Notes under the pieces: model-generated
The model's input: only the letters and a program-made list of their open reading frames with translations
The model's database searches: none
What the model was told of the DNA's origin: nothing
Shown: in pieces, positions 49,801 through 56,857 of the stretch
Layout of the letters: every line of letters starts with the position of its first letter
How positions within the stretch are numbered: position 1 is the stretch's first letter
Assembly: GCA_029204225.1 (NCBI GenBank)
Contig: CM055095.1
Location: 67,481,940-67,545,939 of the forward strand
Source of the DNA: Diphasiastrum complanatum
Lineage: Eukaryota > Streptophyta > Lycopodiopsida > Lycopodiales > Lycopodiaceae
Length of the DNA: 64,000 nt
Direction of reading: 5' to 3'
Program-made: the position numbers and the translations under genes

Positions 49801-51607
49801 AGGGTTGATCAATCCCTAGATGTTCCCATCAATTCATATGGATCCCAAATTCATTTTTTTTGGCTCCTTAAAAACCAACACATGCTCAAACCAATTCTTT
49901 CAGCTCCTTAAGAACCGAATTGTGCAGTTCCTAAAAACCAAATCATGTGGTTTTTTAAGAATCAAATCACGCGGTTATTAAAAGACAAGTCATAAGGCAC
50001 CAGTTCCTGGGGTTTATTAAGACCAATCCTTTGTGAGGCATTCCTTAAAGTACGCACGCTCAAAAACGTGTGGTTAATCCTTCCATCCCAACCCAACCCA
50101 AATGCATTGGATCATTGACAAAATCATGAACAAGTCTTGAATTCAAATTCATATTGCTAGAATGAAACTAGCTTCTCCTAATCCCATCTGGTTTTATCAT
50201 TGTTCGAATGGATCTTTGGTACAAAGAGTACCTCTGCACATACGAACATCTTAGTAGCATGTGACCTTGTCAACAATTCATAATCATCAGCAGTGAGTCC
50301 TGATTTCGTAATGAGTCACAAAATCAAATCATGTAAAATCTTGGTTAAATAGAGTTTCATTTCAATTGCATGAGAGAAACAATCATGACTTAGAATCATA
50401 GTTCTTAATCATGAAGAAAAGTCTTTGATCTTATAAGGCCCTAATTAGCCTACCAGTTGGCCAATGGTGCTTCATCTGTGTAGCTGCATGATTGAGAGTA
50501 GAGGTTAGCAATGCTTAGTGAGTTTTTTGTTCTCATTCCTCGATTTCAGCAGTAGATTGCCATTTAGCTTACAATTGATCAGCTGTTTTAATATTTTCAG
50601 CATTCTTGTCACAATAAGGTCGGTCATTTATTATTTGGCATTTGTTAGAGTCATTTGTGAGTCATATGGTCATTATTGGGTTTTCAACCCTAACTCGCAG
50701 ACTCTAGTGCGTCGGAGAGTATAAGTCAACCTATGAGCCTCATTATTGATGATTTATTGATTACAGAGCTGTAAGCTCAGATCAGCCCAGCTTCAGTTTA
50801 GTATCCGTTAGATTGACTTTTTCAGTTTCTTATCTATAGATTCTTCCAGAGATCATTGTGATTTTGTTGATTACAATTTTTCTCTGGTGCTTTATAGTAT
50901 TCACATTTTCTTCTCTATTACGGTTTATTGATGTGATGTTTTGCTCTTGAATCTTATTATGCTCTCTATAATTATTATGAATGTCATAACTGAAGTATGC
51001 CCCTTTTGGACTAGCAAGACCTAGTATGCTAACTTGTTCTTGAACACTTTTGTTCACAGTTCAATTGCTTCTTTCTCATGCCGGTCGTTGATAAGTTTCC
51101 AGCACTATTACGTGAAGATCTAGAAGTTGCTTTTGATAAAGACATAGATAATGTATTTGACGTAACACAAGCAAGGCAGGCTTTAGAACAGCAAAAGTCA
51201 GATCTTGAGCATGAACTTCGACGGGTAAATTCTTTAACCAGGTTTTTTCATTATTTCCTTCTGCATCTTTGGTAAAGGTTAATACTTACTTACGTAACCT
51301 TTGTGAAACGTGGTGGTCTTGGCAATGCATTCTTATCATATTCATGTATCAAGTAGGTCTGCAGACTATCTCTCAACTCCATTTTGACAAATATATCTTC
51401 GTTTGGAAATGTTTCGATGGTATCTTATTGTATGGGTGACTTTGTAAATTGTGTTCTGACTCCATTATCCCCTTGATACAGGTTGAAAGGCTCCAAGAGA
51501 AATTTTCAAGTATTCATCATCAGCTTAGCAGTCTCCAACCAATATCGTTACCCCAGAAAGATTTAGCAAATGAAATGTCGTCGTTCTATTTTCGTGAGAG
51601 ACACTGA
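15321..51607 (+). CDS. DRP5B: Dynamin-related protein 5B (ARC5-like), C-terminal 359 residues; join of 8 exons
   Basis: Join 15321-15478, 15561-15621, 18076-18138, 22323-22423, 41937-41994, 42250-42597, 51060-51224, 51482-51607. The joined exons give 1080 nt (359 codons plus TGA) with no stop, GT-AG borders and phases that fit at every junction. The product follows Arabidopsis ARC5/DRP5B from the [13 protein letters not shown] segment to the C-terminus, including [42 protein letters not shown] and [13 protein letters not shown]. In that family the protein is a large cytosolic GTPase that forms a constricting ring on the outer chloroplast (and peroxisome) envelope during division. The GTPase part is upstream of the window; this part covers the stalk-like middle and GED-like C-terminus. 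Introns measure 82, 2454, 4184, 19513, 255, 8462 and 257 bp. No exon is damaged, so the gene looks intact despite its transposon load. Confidence 0.93.
15561..15621 (+). CDS. DRP5B: DRP5B exon b
   Basis: Acceptor TTGTATTGCAG, donor GTGAGA at 15622. It completes an Arg codon split 2+1 and encodes [20 protein letters not shown], one of the best-conserved blocks of the family. Confidence 0.95.
15622..16374. other. Intron DNA, unrecognised
   Basis: Part of the DRP5B intron between exons b and c. A short open frame at 15991-16191 has no motif I recognise. No element was identified. Confidence 0.35.
16375..17470 (+). mobile_element. LINE copy G: ORF2 middle piece, split by an insert
   Basis: 16375-16450 matches the region between endonuclease and RT of copies B and C (CTGCAGCCTCATTGGCCTTT, compare copy C near 34970). 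The match resumes at about 16890 (ATGATGCTGAG), runs through an SSS-rich block near 17040-17080, and gives [20 protein letters not shown]...[14 protein letters not shown] (17228-17380), then the decayed IIHPI and MIGH blocks. 16455-16888 is unrelated and interrupts the element. Many stops; inactive. Confidence 0.8.
17471..18075. other. Intron DNA, unrecognised
   Basis: No element or gene motif seen up to exon c. Confidence 0.35.
18076..18138 (+). CDS. DRP5B: DRP5B exon c (63-bp micro-exon)
   Basis: Acceptor GGATGCAG, donor GTTAGT at 18139. It encodes 21 residues, [21 protein letters not shown], too short for a simple ORF search but in the right place and phase between exon b and exon d. Confidence 0.92.
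18370..18578. repeat. Short repeat with palindromic GAATCG...CGATTC end
   Basis: The left cluster (18374-18400) holds CGCGAATCACGATTCTC. The right cluster (18548-18575) is a near-perfect palindrome, GAATCGTGGTTCGAACC then GCGATTC. A T-rich run precedes the right cluster. 44165-44240 carries nearly the same end (GAATCGCGGTTCGAACTGCG). It is probably a small non-autonomous element in the intron. Confidence 0.5.
19021..19212 (-). rRNA. Fragment of mitochondrial large-subunit (26S) rRNA, nuclear copy
   Basis: The reverse complement carries domain V landmarks of bacterial-type 23S rRNA in order: AGTAAACAGCGGCAGTGACT, a GTAGCGAGATTCCTTGTCGC segment, TGGTGTAACGACT, GCTGTCTCC, a TGAAATTGAATTCTCC segment, GAAGATGCAGACT, CCAACGGCTAGACGGTAAGA and CCCCATGCACC. 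GTGACTCTAAC and TCGCATAAGTAGTGAC fit plant mitochondrial rather than plastid rRNA. Only about 190 bp are present, inside a DRP5B intron, so this is a mitochondrial insertion (NUMT) and not a working rRNA gene. Confidence 0.85.
19832..21200 (-). mobile_element. Decayed Ty3/gypsy element (gypsy-2)
   Basis: On the minus strand, from high to low coordinates: gag-like sequence (weak), a protease remnant with [10 protein letters not shown] (about 20640-20685), then RT blocks [17 protein letters not shown] and [20 protein letters not shown] (about 20340-20170, with gaps). After these comes [25 protein letters not shown] (about 20070-19980). It ends at the RT palm; RNase H and integrase are not visible. 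It sits in the intron between DRP5B exons c and d. Confidence 0.78.
21201..22322. other. Intron DNA, unrecognised
   Basis: No supported element. A minus-strand frame at 21349-21603 could be gag remnant of gypsy-2 but shows no diagnostic motif. Confidence 0.3.
22323..22423 (+). CDS. DRP5B: DRP5B exon d
   Basis: Acceptor TGTTATTTGCAG, donor GTAGGT at 22424. It encodes [20 protein letters not shown] and on to ERACREK; the last Lys codon is split over the following 19.5-kb intron. Confidence 0.93.
23065..23490 (-). mobile_element. LINE copy H, antisense, internally deleted
   Basis: The minus-strand frame reads [19 protein letters not shown], then [20 protein letters not shown] and the AIKR block. 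It then jumps directly to [32 protein letters not shown] and MRQAATT. The whole RT catalytic core lying between the AIKR and WGL blocks in other copies is missing. Similarity to copies A and C is high over both halves. Confidence 0.85.
23540..23790 (-). mobile_element. LINE copy J, antisense ORF2 thumb-region piece
   Basis: The minus-strand frame 23782-23543 has [30 protein letters not shown], matching [29 protein letters not shown] of copy C (about 36330-36420). The order relative to copy H shows it is a separate insertion. Confidence 0.75.
23815..24832 (+). mobile_element. Ty3/gypsy relic, plus strand (gypsy-5): leader, gag start, RT start
   Basis: A small open frame at 24490-24651 begins [20 protein letters not shown] and could be a gag N-terminus. 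At about 24650 it joins a segment with ILGGHPISR and then [18 protein letters not shown]...GGFRVC (24735-24820), a clear Ty3/gypsy RT N-terminus. The middle of gag-pol is therefore deleted. 23830-23895 shares a patch with about 7410-7480, perhaps an LTR or leader. Confidence 0.7.
24833..25128 (-). repeat. Left long terminal repeat of gypsy-3
   Basis: About 290 bp closely match 30030-30302 in the same orientation, with scattered substitutions and small indels. On the minus strand the repeat begins TGCCAAGTGGCAAGTGTCGA and ends ...GTGGAGTCTGACA, i.e. TG...CA. It lies just beyond the chromodomain-like end of pol, as a 3' LTR should. Confidence 0.8.
25154..25287. repeat. Tandem pair of ~58-bp quasi-palindromes with G-box centre
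   Basis: Units 25154-25211 and 25231-25287 are near copies. Each starts TGACATGTGTCACTCA and ends GTGACACGTGTCA or its variant, so each can fold into a long hairpin with a loop around GGACC(A/G)AGTG. The right arm of unit 1 is the perfect palindrome TGACACGTGTCA, containing the plant bZIP/bHLH core CACGTG. It lies in the 3' untranslated part of gypsy-3, next to the 3' LTR. Confidence 0.85.
25474..25704 (-). pseudogene. gypsy-3 pol C-terminus, chromodomain-like
   Basis: The minus-strand segment [31 protein letters not shown] has the ATWE...YP...L-D-V-F pattern that ends the chromodomain of plant chromoviruses, a module that directs integration into heterochromatin. The upstream half of the domain and the integrase core were not recognisable. 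Confidence 0.65.
27245..27746 (-). pseudogene. gypsy-3 RNase H
   Basis: The minus-strand frames contain [26 protein letters not shown] (about 27700-27625), [11 protein letters not shown] (about 27575-27540) and [20 protein letters not shown] (about 27460-27400). These are the start, middle and end signatures of Ty3/gypsy RNase H, split over three frames. Confidence 0.82.
30030..30302 (-). repeat. Right long terminal repeat of gypsy-3
   Basis: Partner of 24833-25128; shared blocks include ACATGGTGGAGCTGGCTGCC, GCCTCTCTCTAGGCTCACTT and the CACTTGCCACTTGGCA end. In element orientation this is the 5' LTR. No clear primer binding site follows it on the minus strand. Confidence 0.8.
30303..32534 (+). 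mobile_element. LINE copy B (first of three head-to-tail copies), internally deleted
   Basis: 5'-truncated inside the endonuclease. It contains the HSV-type endonuclease end (30510-30640), the linker, the RT N-terminus (31218-31490: [31 protein letters not shown]) and then a deletion to the thumb/C-terminal part (31530 onward: [33 protein letters not shown]). The PIP-like motif QPLITSFF is at 32149-32172. The terminal hairpin is missing: the 3' UTR stops at about 32530, where the CT tract of copy C begins. It lacks YADD and is inactive. Confidence 0.85.
32584..33930 (+). CDS. LINE copy C ORF1 protein (RNA-binding, L1 ORF1p-like)
   Basis: The start ATG sits in a CCACCATGG context just after the CT tract, so it is preferred over the open frame upstream, which only reads through the microsatellite as Ser-Leu. 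The 448-aa product has three parts. Residues about 1-205 are Pro/Ala/Ser/Leu-rich with imperfect LAAPSP repeats. Residues about 220-290 look like a coiled coil ([31 protein letters not shown]). Residues about 330-445 resemble the RRM plus C-terminal domain of L1 ORF1p ([44 protein letters not shown]). In that family ORF1p trimerises and coats the element RNA. The stop is TAG at 33928-33930. Confidence 0.88.
   Translation: MAPPPPRAPARRSARSPATSSLTSLAHHSPPLAAPSPNPLAAPSPSLAAPPPSPSLAAPSRNPLAAPSSPPAAPSLDAPSSPLAAPSLAVPSPSPLAAPSPPPLADLPDLLAATPSPILLADPSLSPPSPHPLVDLSPHPIVIPAPPLAATSPHPLDDPSPSPTTTLTPLSDGCSPDSAPLLSSDPILPTPIIAHSSSFTAPQSTATIPYTPSKSIELFSSWQIDQFKADFQFLRYEISQLKGTVTSLINEKKLLQSKVASLEQSIGIKQAAASESTTNMLRELETKIEKQHEEALSWASVLKKGTKPSAPISSVISATISEEKSRDQKSHNIRVRGVLDTQDALAEAKRFLDITLGHRTEGLDTAWRTTRDAATLILRFTSLESRRDALRCRAKLRGTTIYMDDDLTYIQVEERRKAFQAARESGRRVIYRDGRVLFLDSAPSNSQC
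33922..33970 (+). promoter_or_regulatory. Putative stop-codon readthrough signal between ORF1 and ORF2, copy C
   Basis: CAG-TGC-TAG-GGA-TTT is followed by a strong stem. GGGGTCCC (33937-33944) pairs with GGGGCCCC (33963-33970), including one T-G wobble. After one bulged C, two further G-C pairs close a 13-nt loop. The stem starts 6 nt after the TAG. The layout (UAG followed by a purine, short spacer, GC-rich structure) resembles gammaretrovirus-type readthrough sites. ORF2 is in frame and has no ATG until 34078, downstream of the conserved endonuclease Asn codon at 34000-34002. Confidence 0.6.
33931..37250 (+). pseudogene. LINE copy C ORF2: endonuclease, RT (deleted core), C-terminal zinc motif
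   Basis: In frame with ORF1 after the TAG. Endonuclease: VWNCDGL (33994-34014, Asn ligand), METHES (34078, Glu), GDFNART (34432-34452) and the SDH motif near 34760. The RT N-terminus follows: [47 protein letters not shown] and [13 protein letters not shown] (35812-35850). Near 35867 the sequence jumps to the region after YADD ([17 protein letters not shown]), so the catalytic Asp pair is gone, and a 1-nt loss near 36070 shifts frame. The last frame (36090-37250) has the zinc motif [19 protein letters not shown] (36840-36896), MIREM, the PIP-like QPQITAFF (37068-37091) and a polyacidic stretch. It cannot reverse-transcribe. Confidence 0.88.
37068..37091 (+). other. PIP-box-like motif QPQITAFF in LINE ORF2
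   Basis: It matches the PCNA-interacting consensus Q-x-x-[I/L/M]-x-x-[F/Y]-[F/Y] exactly and is followed by basic SRRRGR and an Asp run. Equivalent sites are copy B 32149-32172 (QPLITSFF), copy D 40945-40968 (QAQITSFF) and, partly decayed, copy E 1500-1523 (QSHITRFS). Confidence 0.7.
37490..37556 (+). promoter_or_regulatory. LINE 3'-terminal hairpin and AATAAA, copy C
   Basis: The stem ATGCC/GGCAT closes a TTTT loop (37502-37515), followed by GGAAAAGACATTAATAAAGC and a TTTC-rich tail. AATAAA matches the poly(A) signal. The same block ends at least six other copies (7071, 41335, 14869, 15026, 12863, 6836). It is likely the recognition end for the element's RT. Confidence 0.75.
37557..37742 (+). 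repeat. GC-rich minisatellite before LINE copy D
   Basis: Irregular repeats of TGATCCGCTCCTGGCC and of CGATGGTGGTGATGGCACCT (37630-37650 and 37706-37727) lie between the tail of copy C and the CT tract of copy D. They may be the 5' UTR of copy D or a local minisatellite; copy C shows no equivalent. Confidence 0.6.
37805..38936 (+). pseudogene. LINE copy D ORF1, broken
   Basis: ATG at 37805 again follows the CT tract. The Pro-rich N-terminus loses frame, probably around a 19-nt C run (37961-37979). The RNA-binding part (38493-38849: [58 protein letters not shown]) is well kept. A TAG at 38848 replaces the Gln codon (CAG) of copy C. The family stop is TAG at 38934-38936. Confidence 0.85.
38928..38976 (+). 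promoter_or_regulatory. Putative stop-codon readthrough signal, copy D
   Basis: CAG-AGC-TAG-GAA-TTT is followed by GGGGCCCC (38943-38950), pairing with GGGGCCCC (38969-38976); the same C bulge and 6-nt spacer as in copy C are kept. The T-G wobble of copy C is a C-G pair here, a change that preserves pairing. Confidence 0.6.
38937..41028 (+). pseudogene. LINE copy D ORF2, broken
   Basis: In frame with ORF1 after the TAG: VWNCDG (Asn codon 39006-39008), first ATG at 39084 (METHKS), then a clean frame to [10 protein letters not shown] (about 39437-39466), where the GDFN Gly is now Glu. A stop and a short deletion follow. The linker and RT N-terminus are split over frames up to 40685. After the internal deletion the end carries MLREM and QAQITSFF, then [12 protein letters not shown]. 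Confidence 0.85.
41937..41994 (+). CDS. DRP5B: DRP5B exon e
   Basis: Acceptor ACTTCTCAG, donor GTATTT at 41995. It completes the split Lys codon and encodes [19 protein letters not shown]. It lies only about 540 bp after the 3' end of LINE copy D. Confidence 0.94.
42250..42597 (+). CDS. DRP5B: DRP5B exon f
   Basis: Acceptor TGTCTGCAG, donor GTAAGG at 42598. It encodes 116 residues from [12 protein letters not shown] to [10 protein letters not shown]. The middle ([13 protein letters not shown] and on) is the poorly conserved linker of the family; the end [18 protein letters not shown] is strongly conserved. Confidence 0.95.
42598..44104. other. Intron DNA, unrecognised
   Basis: First part of the 8.5-kb intron between exons f and g. 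Pyrimidine-rich open frames at 43080-43454 have no supporting motif. Confidence 0.35.
44120..44245. repeat. C/A-run plus palindromic GAATCGCGGTTCGAACTGCG repeat
   Basis: A C run and A-rich run (44125-44165) precede AACGATTCTC and the near-palindrome around 44194-44220. The end matches that of the 18370-18578 repeat, so these are two copies of one short repeat family. Confidence 0.5.
44490..45065 (+). mobile_element. Ty3/gypsy RT relic, plus strand (gypsy-4)
   Basis: The frame 44496-44759 holds [10 protein letters not shown] (a YxDD-type motif, here FDD) and [12 protein letters not shown], matching the Ty3/gypsy RT end. Further on are CYY...[14 protein letters not shown] and [12 protein letters not shown] (about 44915-44950), the start of RNase H. 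Several stops; inactive. Confidence 0.7.
45139..45408 (+). repeat. Left LTR of copia-type non-coding element
   Basis: It matches 47957-48153 over its length, ending CGATTTTCTAACA in both. It carries an extra ~85 bp (about 45241-45328) absent from the right copy. The 5' edge is approximate. Confidence 0.85.
45409..45420 (+). promoter_or_regulatory. Primer binding site for initiator Met tRNA
   Basis: TGGTATCAGAGC directly follows the left LTR and is the standard complement of the 3' end of plant tRNA-iMet, used to prime reverse transcription in Ty1/copia elements. Confidence 0.92.
47957..48153 (+). repeat. Right LTR of copia-type non-coding element
   Basis: It shares GTTAGACAAGTTTTGCTAT, GGCAATTGCTTTTAGGCTGC, TTTGGCTATTGTTTCATCAC and the CTAACA end with the left LTR. 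Few substitutions separate them, suggesting a fairly recent insertion relative to the gypsy relics. Confidence 0.85.
48380..48500. repeat. Palindromic short repeat, GATCCAGGTCCGGGACCAGGAT type
   Basis: GATCCAGGTC and GACCAGGATTG flank a CGG centre (48407-48428), followed by A-, T- and G-rich runs. The layout resembles the 18370 and 44120 repeats with different bases in the palindrome. The relationship is uncertain. Confidence 0.35.
48501..49649. other. Intron DNA, purine-rich, unrecognised
   Basis: 48930-49200 is a GA-rich stretch (irregular GAGAGA). No gene or element motif was found. Confidence 0.35.
49650..49990. repeat. Degenerate tandem repeats
   Basis: Two ~110-bp units (about 49650-49760 and 49761-49855) share GGTTGCCAACC, GATGGTAGATCCA and AATTCATATGGATC. 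They are followed by four ~30-bp degenerate units around CTCCTTAA(G/A)AACC (49860-49990). Confidence 0.75.
49991..51059. other. Intron DNA, unrecognised
   Basis: No supported element before exon g. Confidence 0.35.
51060..51224 (+). CDS. DRP5B: DRP5B exon g
   Basis: Acceptor TGTTCACAG, donor GTAAAT at 51225. It encodes [20 protein letters not shown] followed by an acidic and then coiled-coil-like stretch ending ELRR. It directly continues exon f in the family alignment, so no coding exon is missing in the 8.5-kb intron. Confidence 0.95.
51482..51607 (+). CDS. DRP5B: DRP5B exon h (last coding exon)
   Basis: Acceptor TTGATACAG. It encodes [20 protein letters not shown] and on to a C-terminal FYFRERH followed by TGA at 51605-51607. 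The helical VERLQEKF segment matches the family C-terminus; the last ~20 residues are lineage-specific. Confidence 0.93.
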   Translation, partial: VERLQEKFSSIHHQLSSLQPISLPQKDLANEMSSFYFRERH

Positions 51608-53594
51608 AAGTATATGATGTCACTTGTATAGAAAGATTATTGCTGATTATATTTGAAGATGCCTTTGAGTTTCAGTGTGCCCAAAATGCACCTGCCAATT
51701 TTCAAACTGGATGTGCACTAAGATATTTGATGAGCTCTGATTTTGGGGCCCTTTCATAGTGCAATGTTACCAATTGAATTGAATAGGGTCAACGCCCTAA
51801 GTTTTTGGGCCTCAAAACTGTCTGTTTCTGGATATTGTTTAGCTAAATTAAGACTGATACTCAATGCAGGAAGCCTTGGACTGTTGGACCATTGAAAATA
51901 TGTACATATGACAGTGAGCCCGAGAGTCACAAATAGATAGGTACTGTGTCTGAGTCATATATAGATGAGTTATAAGATTTTCAAGGTAAATGGTGAATCA
52001 ATAGTGCTAATCAAATTTTCTACTCTTAAGCCGCAAAATTCTTAGTGGCCTGCCAGTTTGGAGACATGCATGCCATAAAATAGTCATTGACAAGAATTCT
52101 TTGCAAAGTATGAAGCTGTTTTGGATTTGTTGTTGCCAATTTGCTGTGGCCAATGTTGATTCGTAATTTTCATCAGAGGATTAAAGGCTTCCTAAAATCA
52201 ACATATCTGTGGTCACTGTGCAAATGTGTAAGGTTTGATGAAAAAATCACGAAGAAGAAGAAAACATGATTAGGTATATAAGTCTAATAAGACCGGAGCT
52301 TCTTATACGATGTTTTAGGATGGGTGTGGTTACACTTTTTGACTTCTCAACTCGAATTGATTTGCAATATAATAAAACCATTGAAAACGACATTATTTTT
52401 TCATTTATGCATCATCCATGTGCATTGTTTTGGATCCAATATGCAAAATAAGTAAAGGCAAAAATTATGGAGTAAAGGCAAAAATTATGGAGTTTTCTTT
52501 GATGGATTGATCTTGTTGGATGAAAAGCAGGCATGCCAATGAGATGATGTTGGAACTAAAGCTGAGTTTCTCTGTCAAACATGTGGTGATAAATTCTGCT
52601 GAGTAGAGTTAATGCATGGGGCAACCATGGAAGTGCTATTGCATGCTTGGCTTGTTGCATGTCCCATCTTGTGCTCTCTTGATGTGCTTATGTTTCTATG
52701 ACTAACATTAAGAAATGTAAGAATGATTGAATTTTTCTAATCATTGTAGATACTTAATTCAAACTTGCGAGTTGCATTGGCCAGGTTTTAGCCTAGCTTA
52801 CTAACATATTTTAATTATAATTTCCATGATTCTCTAGATCGTGTAAGATGGAATATCTTGCACTACAAATATTTTTTGTAGAAACTAATTCATCTTAATG
52901 AAGGCCAAACAAGATGTACATAATGTTCACTTACAACATGTTTTCGTTTCTAATTTCTAGTATTGGCCATTATACAAAATGTTACTTCATGGATTCAGAA
53001 GTTCAGGAGAGCATGGATTGAGTGGCAAATCCTATATCTCCAAACCAGATGCCAATGATTTATAGCCTTCAAGAGCCACTTTCTTAGCAGATTATTTGAT
53101 TACTATTGTTTATGATGGGCAGAAATATAAAAGACAATATACATCGGAAAACACAATATTAGCATTGCTTGCAAGAGTGGCTAATGAATATAACTCATAT
53201 AGACACAAAGCGTAGAACTGTGATGAATGTAACTCATATGTACACAAAGCATAGGATTGCTATATACAACATAGCACACAATCTCAATTGTAGCATCACA
53301 TGAGGGGCCTAATTAAACTAATCAAACATCAACTAATCCTCAATATCACAAGTTTGAGTAACTTAATCTTTCTAGATTTTTTTGCAGTTTTTCCTCATGT
53401 CATGGTATACACTTATCACTTTGAAAAATTGGTGTCTTCCATCTTTAACATGATCAAGATTGAATGTCACTTGTTTTGATGGGTTTCTTATAGACAAACT
53501 AGAAAGATGATACCCATGTGTGGAGAGGGTTTCACAAAGTTGTCTTCATGAGGCAATTGATTAATGAGGAGAATATGAACACATTTATTGGAAT
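51608..53594. other. DRP5B 3' UTR and downstream DNA
   Basis: The 3' UTR must start at 51608, but its end is not clear: the nearest AATAAA (52368) is 760 bp away. A 20-bp perfect tandem repeat, AGTAAAGGCAAAAATTATGG, lies at 52451-52490. No other gene was seen. Confidence 0.4.
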
Positions 53595-53833
53595 CTAAGG
53601 ACCATATATACCCCAAGATGGATAAAACAAAAGAGCATCCAAAATTATAGCATTGGGCCCAACACATATTTGCATAGGAGGCACTTCAATGTTAGATTCA
53701 TAGGTACTTGACTCCCCCTCACACCGAAAGTCTTGCACGAAACTAACCAAAAAGCCCTTGATTCTAAAAGGATCCAAAGATAGGCCCAACACATTTTTGC
53801 ATAGGAGGCGCTTCAATGTTAGATTCATAGGTT
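53595..53833 (-). repeat. Unidentified open frame with internal ~50-bp duplication
   Basis: A minus-strand frame of 77 codons. Nucleotides 53655-53706 and 53783-53833 are near copies (GGCCCAACACAT...TTTGCATAGGAGGC...CTTCAATGTTAGATTCATAGG), so the same sequence is read twice in different frames. I do not recognise the product; it may be part of a retroelement with the unclear coding-like segments at 54265-54850. Confidence 0.4.
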
Positions 53834-55505
53834 TTGTTTTAGCAATGTTGAAGGTGTTATTACTCTGAGAAGTAGAAGGCTAAGAGGATGCATTTGAGCA
53901 ATGGTATTAGGTCTTTTAGAAGGAAAGACACAGAGTTGATGCCCAAGCTTCTTATAATAGTAGCAAAAAATATATTACACTCTATGGATGAACATAATGT
54001 GCTAGTCGTTCATCAACTCAGATGAGTGACATTGCAGTATCCACGGGTATATTGTTGAATACATTCTTGCCCAATTAATTATTATTTTCAAGTTTAATTG
54101 GGCAATACAAACTAATGAATAATTTGAAGTTTGGACAAATGGGCAAATCAAACCCTTGATTATGAGGAAATGCAAATTGTTAAATCTAGCAAAGAATGTA
54201 ATGATGTTAGGGAGATGAAGAGCTACATATTTTGCTTAATTCAATGGTGACAAGATTCAGTGCTCTAGATTCTATTCTCTTTTATAACACAAGACTGAAA
54301 AGAAAAAAAGAAGCAAGTAGTTGACCATTGTGGTTGGGTAATGCCAAATTCTATGTACCCCAAACTTTTCCATCCACGACTAGTAGTACAGTAGGGCGGA
54401 CAAAGCATCATTCTCATTTTGTATGGATAACTTTTCTCTTTTGATTCTATGTCCATCTCTTGCATATTTTTCATGATATCTTGAGTTCTAGTGTGTAAAA
54501 TGTGATTTTTCTTGTTGTGATTGAATCCACATGTCTCGCACAAAGTCAATATGCCATTATCTTGACACATGAATGCCAAAGAGATTAGTGTATCGATATC
54601 AATGGGTATGACTACTTTTTAACCAAATGAAATGTCAATTATTCATAGTGAAACTTGGAAATCACAAGCATCAAATGGAAATTTAATTTGCTTATCTCAG
54701 TTTTATCTCGACCTTATGGATGGCATTGACAAATGATTGACCTTTTTGTATCACCGAGGCTTACAATTAAACTTTTCATGTCAAGAAAAGTTTAATTATA
54801 AAACATAAGTCTACCCATACCTTGGGAAATACCAAGATCGGGCTTCAAAGCAAGGGCATGTCAATTTTCAAATCTATACTTACATCTTATTGTTAGTGGA
54901 GGGTAAAAAGTTACCAAATTTTGCTATTAATGAGCTAAGGGACAATACTTCTTTGAAGTCTTGTGATCTAAGTCAAAGAGTCATGTTCATGTCCCAATAA
55001 TCATAGCCAAATACAAACAATAATGCTAAGACTCGGAAAAGTACAATAATATTCACGTTGATGGCACAATGCTATTCAAATGCATTGAATCACAAGCAAA
55101 TGGAATTTTTGTTTTATCAATAATCATGCGAATAGGGAACATGAAACTTAAAATAAAGGGAGATGAAAGAGCTCCATGTATCTTATTGAGCAAATGAGCC
55201 AAAAGATCTCTCCAATGTCTAGAATGGGCTATGTAAATCCAAACCCAAGGATAAACTAGACCTAAACTATCATTGAAAGTTACTGGCTATCAACTATAAC
55301 TAATCAATAGCTTGAAGAGGTCTAAGGAGGGATCCACCTTCATTTATTAAGGTCAAGGGACCTTTTTAAGCCTTGTGAAGCGTCATAAACATTATTTTAG
55401 TTGGATGACCCTCCCTTCATCCTAAAAACTTGATGTACTTTTTCAATAGTCTTCAAAACATCAACTTGTAAATATGTATATTTATAGGACATGTGAGAGA
55501 TTTGA
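53834..55505. other. Unrecognised DNA
   Basis: Coding-like minus-strand stretches (54265-54579) contain CETCGFNHNKKNH but no definable domain. No other features were seen. Confidence 0.3.
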
Positions 55506-55830
55506 ATGAAATCCGATTATAAATTTTTATATGTAGCAATAGAACTATATAACTTACTATTGTGTGCTTGCCATCTTACAATGGCAATGAAAATGCATAG
55601 CTTAGAGCAAGCAAGATATGAGATTCTCAAGTTAGAAGCAAATAATTTATGGTGGACAATGAACAATTTACAACAATCTACTAATGCAACTTACATCTTT
55701 ACAAAAAGCCCTAGAAAAAGCCTTATGTGAAGTTTCTCAACTAGCAACCAACCATTTGATTTCTCATTGCATTGGTAGTGAAACATGACCAGGATGTAGA
55801 TTCGACCTCTATGTTGTAGAGCTCCAAAAC
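55506..55830 (+). pseudogene. Coiled-coil, gag-like relic
   Basis: The frame 55506-55730 has MHSLEQARYEILKLEANNLW. After a frameshift near 55690 a second frame continues with LQKALEKALCEVSQLATNHL, then LQNQVRDIGNS. A helical, gag-like protein is possible; the family was not recognised. Confidence 0.35.
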
Positions 55831-56857
55831 CAAGTTCGAGATATTGGAAACTCTTGAAATATACTTAGAAGGACCTTAAGTAGCCCCCATAAGCAAATAG
55901 TGGAATTGTTTAAACACTAGAGGCAATTGTAGGCCAAAAATATCCAATCAATGCATGCACAAAAACAATCAAAGTTGCAACAACTTACAAATTAAGTAGC
56001 CCTAGCTTCTTATGCACATCACATGAAAATTCAAGTGAATCTTGAAATCTCAAGAGGACAAAATTAAAGGAATTATGACTGATGTAGTCCAACTAAATCA
56101 ACCCACATGAATTGAGATCACCATTGATCATCATAGACTATAAGTAGTAAGAATCAGCTTCATAGTTTGCAATCTACAAGTTCTCTCAAAGCTAGTAAAT
56201 TGATAAGGAAATCTAGGACATTGTTTGCAATCAAATCTTTTCAAATCCATTCCAACTCTAAAGAGATAGAGTCATTGGCCTTTTGGGAGTCCAATAGGGG
56301 TGATTGGATCTGAATTTGGTGTCATTTGATTCAAAGTTGTCGTGCTTTAATTTTGGTGATCAAAGCAAGGCCTAATTTCCAATTGACTAGATTTTGGTGT
56401 GGTGTGATTCCCATGTTTGTGAGCTAGATATTTGGAGATCTTTCTAGCACACTGAATTGTATTCAAATCTAGTTGTTTGGAGGTCACAAAGTCATTATTG
56501 GAGTCCTTTCACACGTGTGTACTTTTTGTACAAGACAAAGTTTTGAGTGGAGATTGATTCTAGGATTTGTCATTGAGATCTTGAGTCGAGATCAAGAACA
56601 ATAGATTGTCTAGACATTTGTTGTACGACAGCACGATTCAAGTGACCAAGTCTACTCACACAATTTTTTAGCCATTAGTACAGTTTTCATCTTAAATTTC
56701 CACAGATGGTAATTGGCTCCATCAAGCTTGTCCATGATAGGACTGGCTTTCCCTTGAGAATCCATGTGGAAGATTAGTCTAGGTGATAGGAAAAACTATC
56801 AGTGCCTTAAGTATGAAAATCTGGTACTGAATTACAGAACAAGAAGACAATTACTCT
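55831..56857. other. Unrecognised DNA
   Basis: No supported gene or element. Confidence 0.3.
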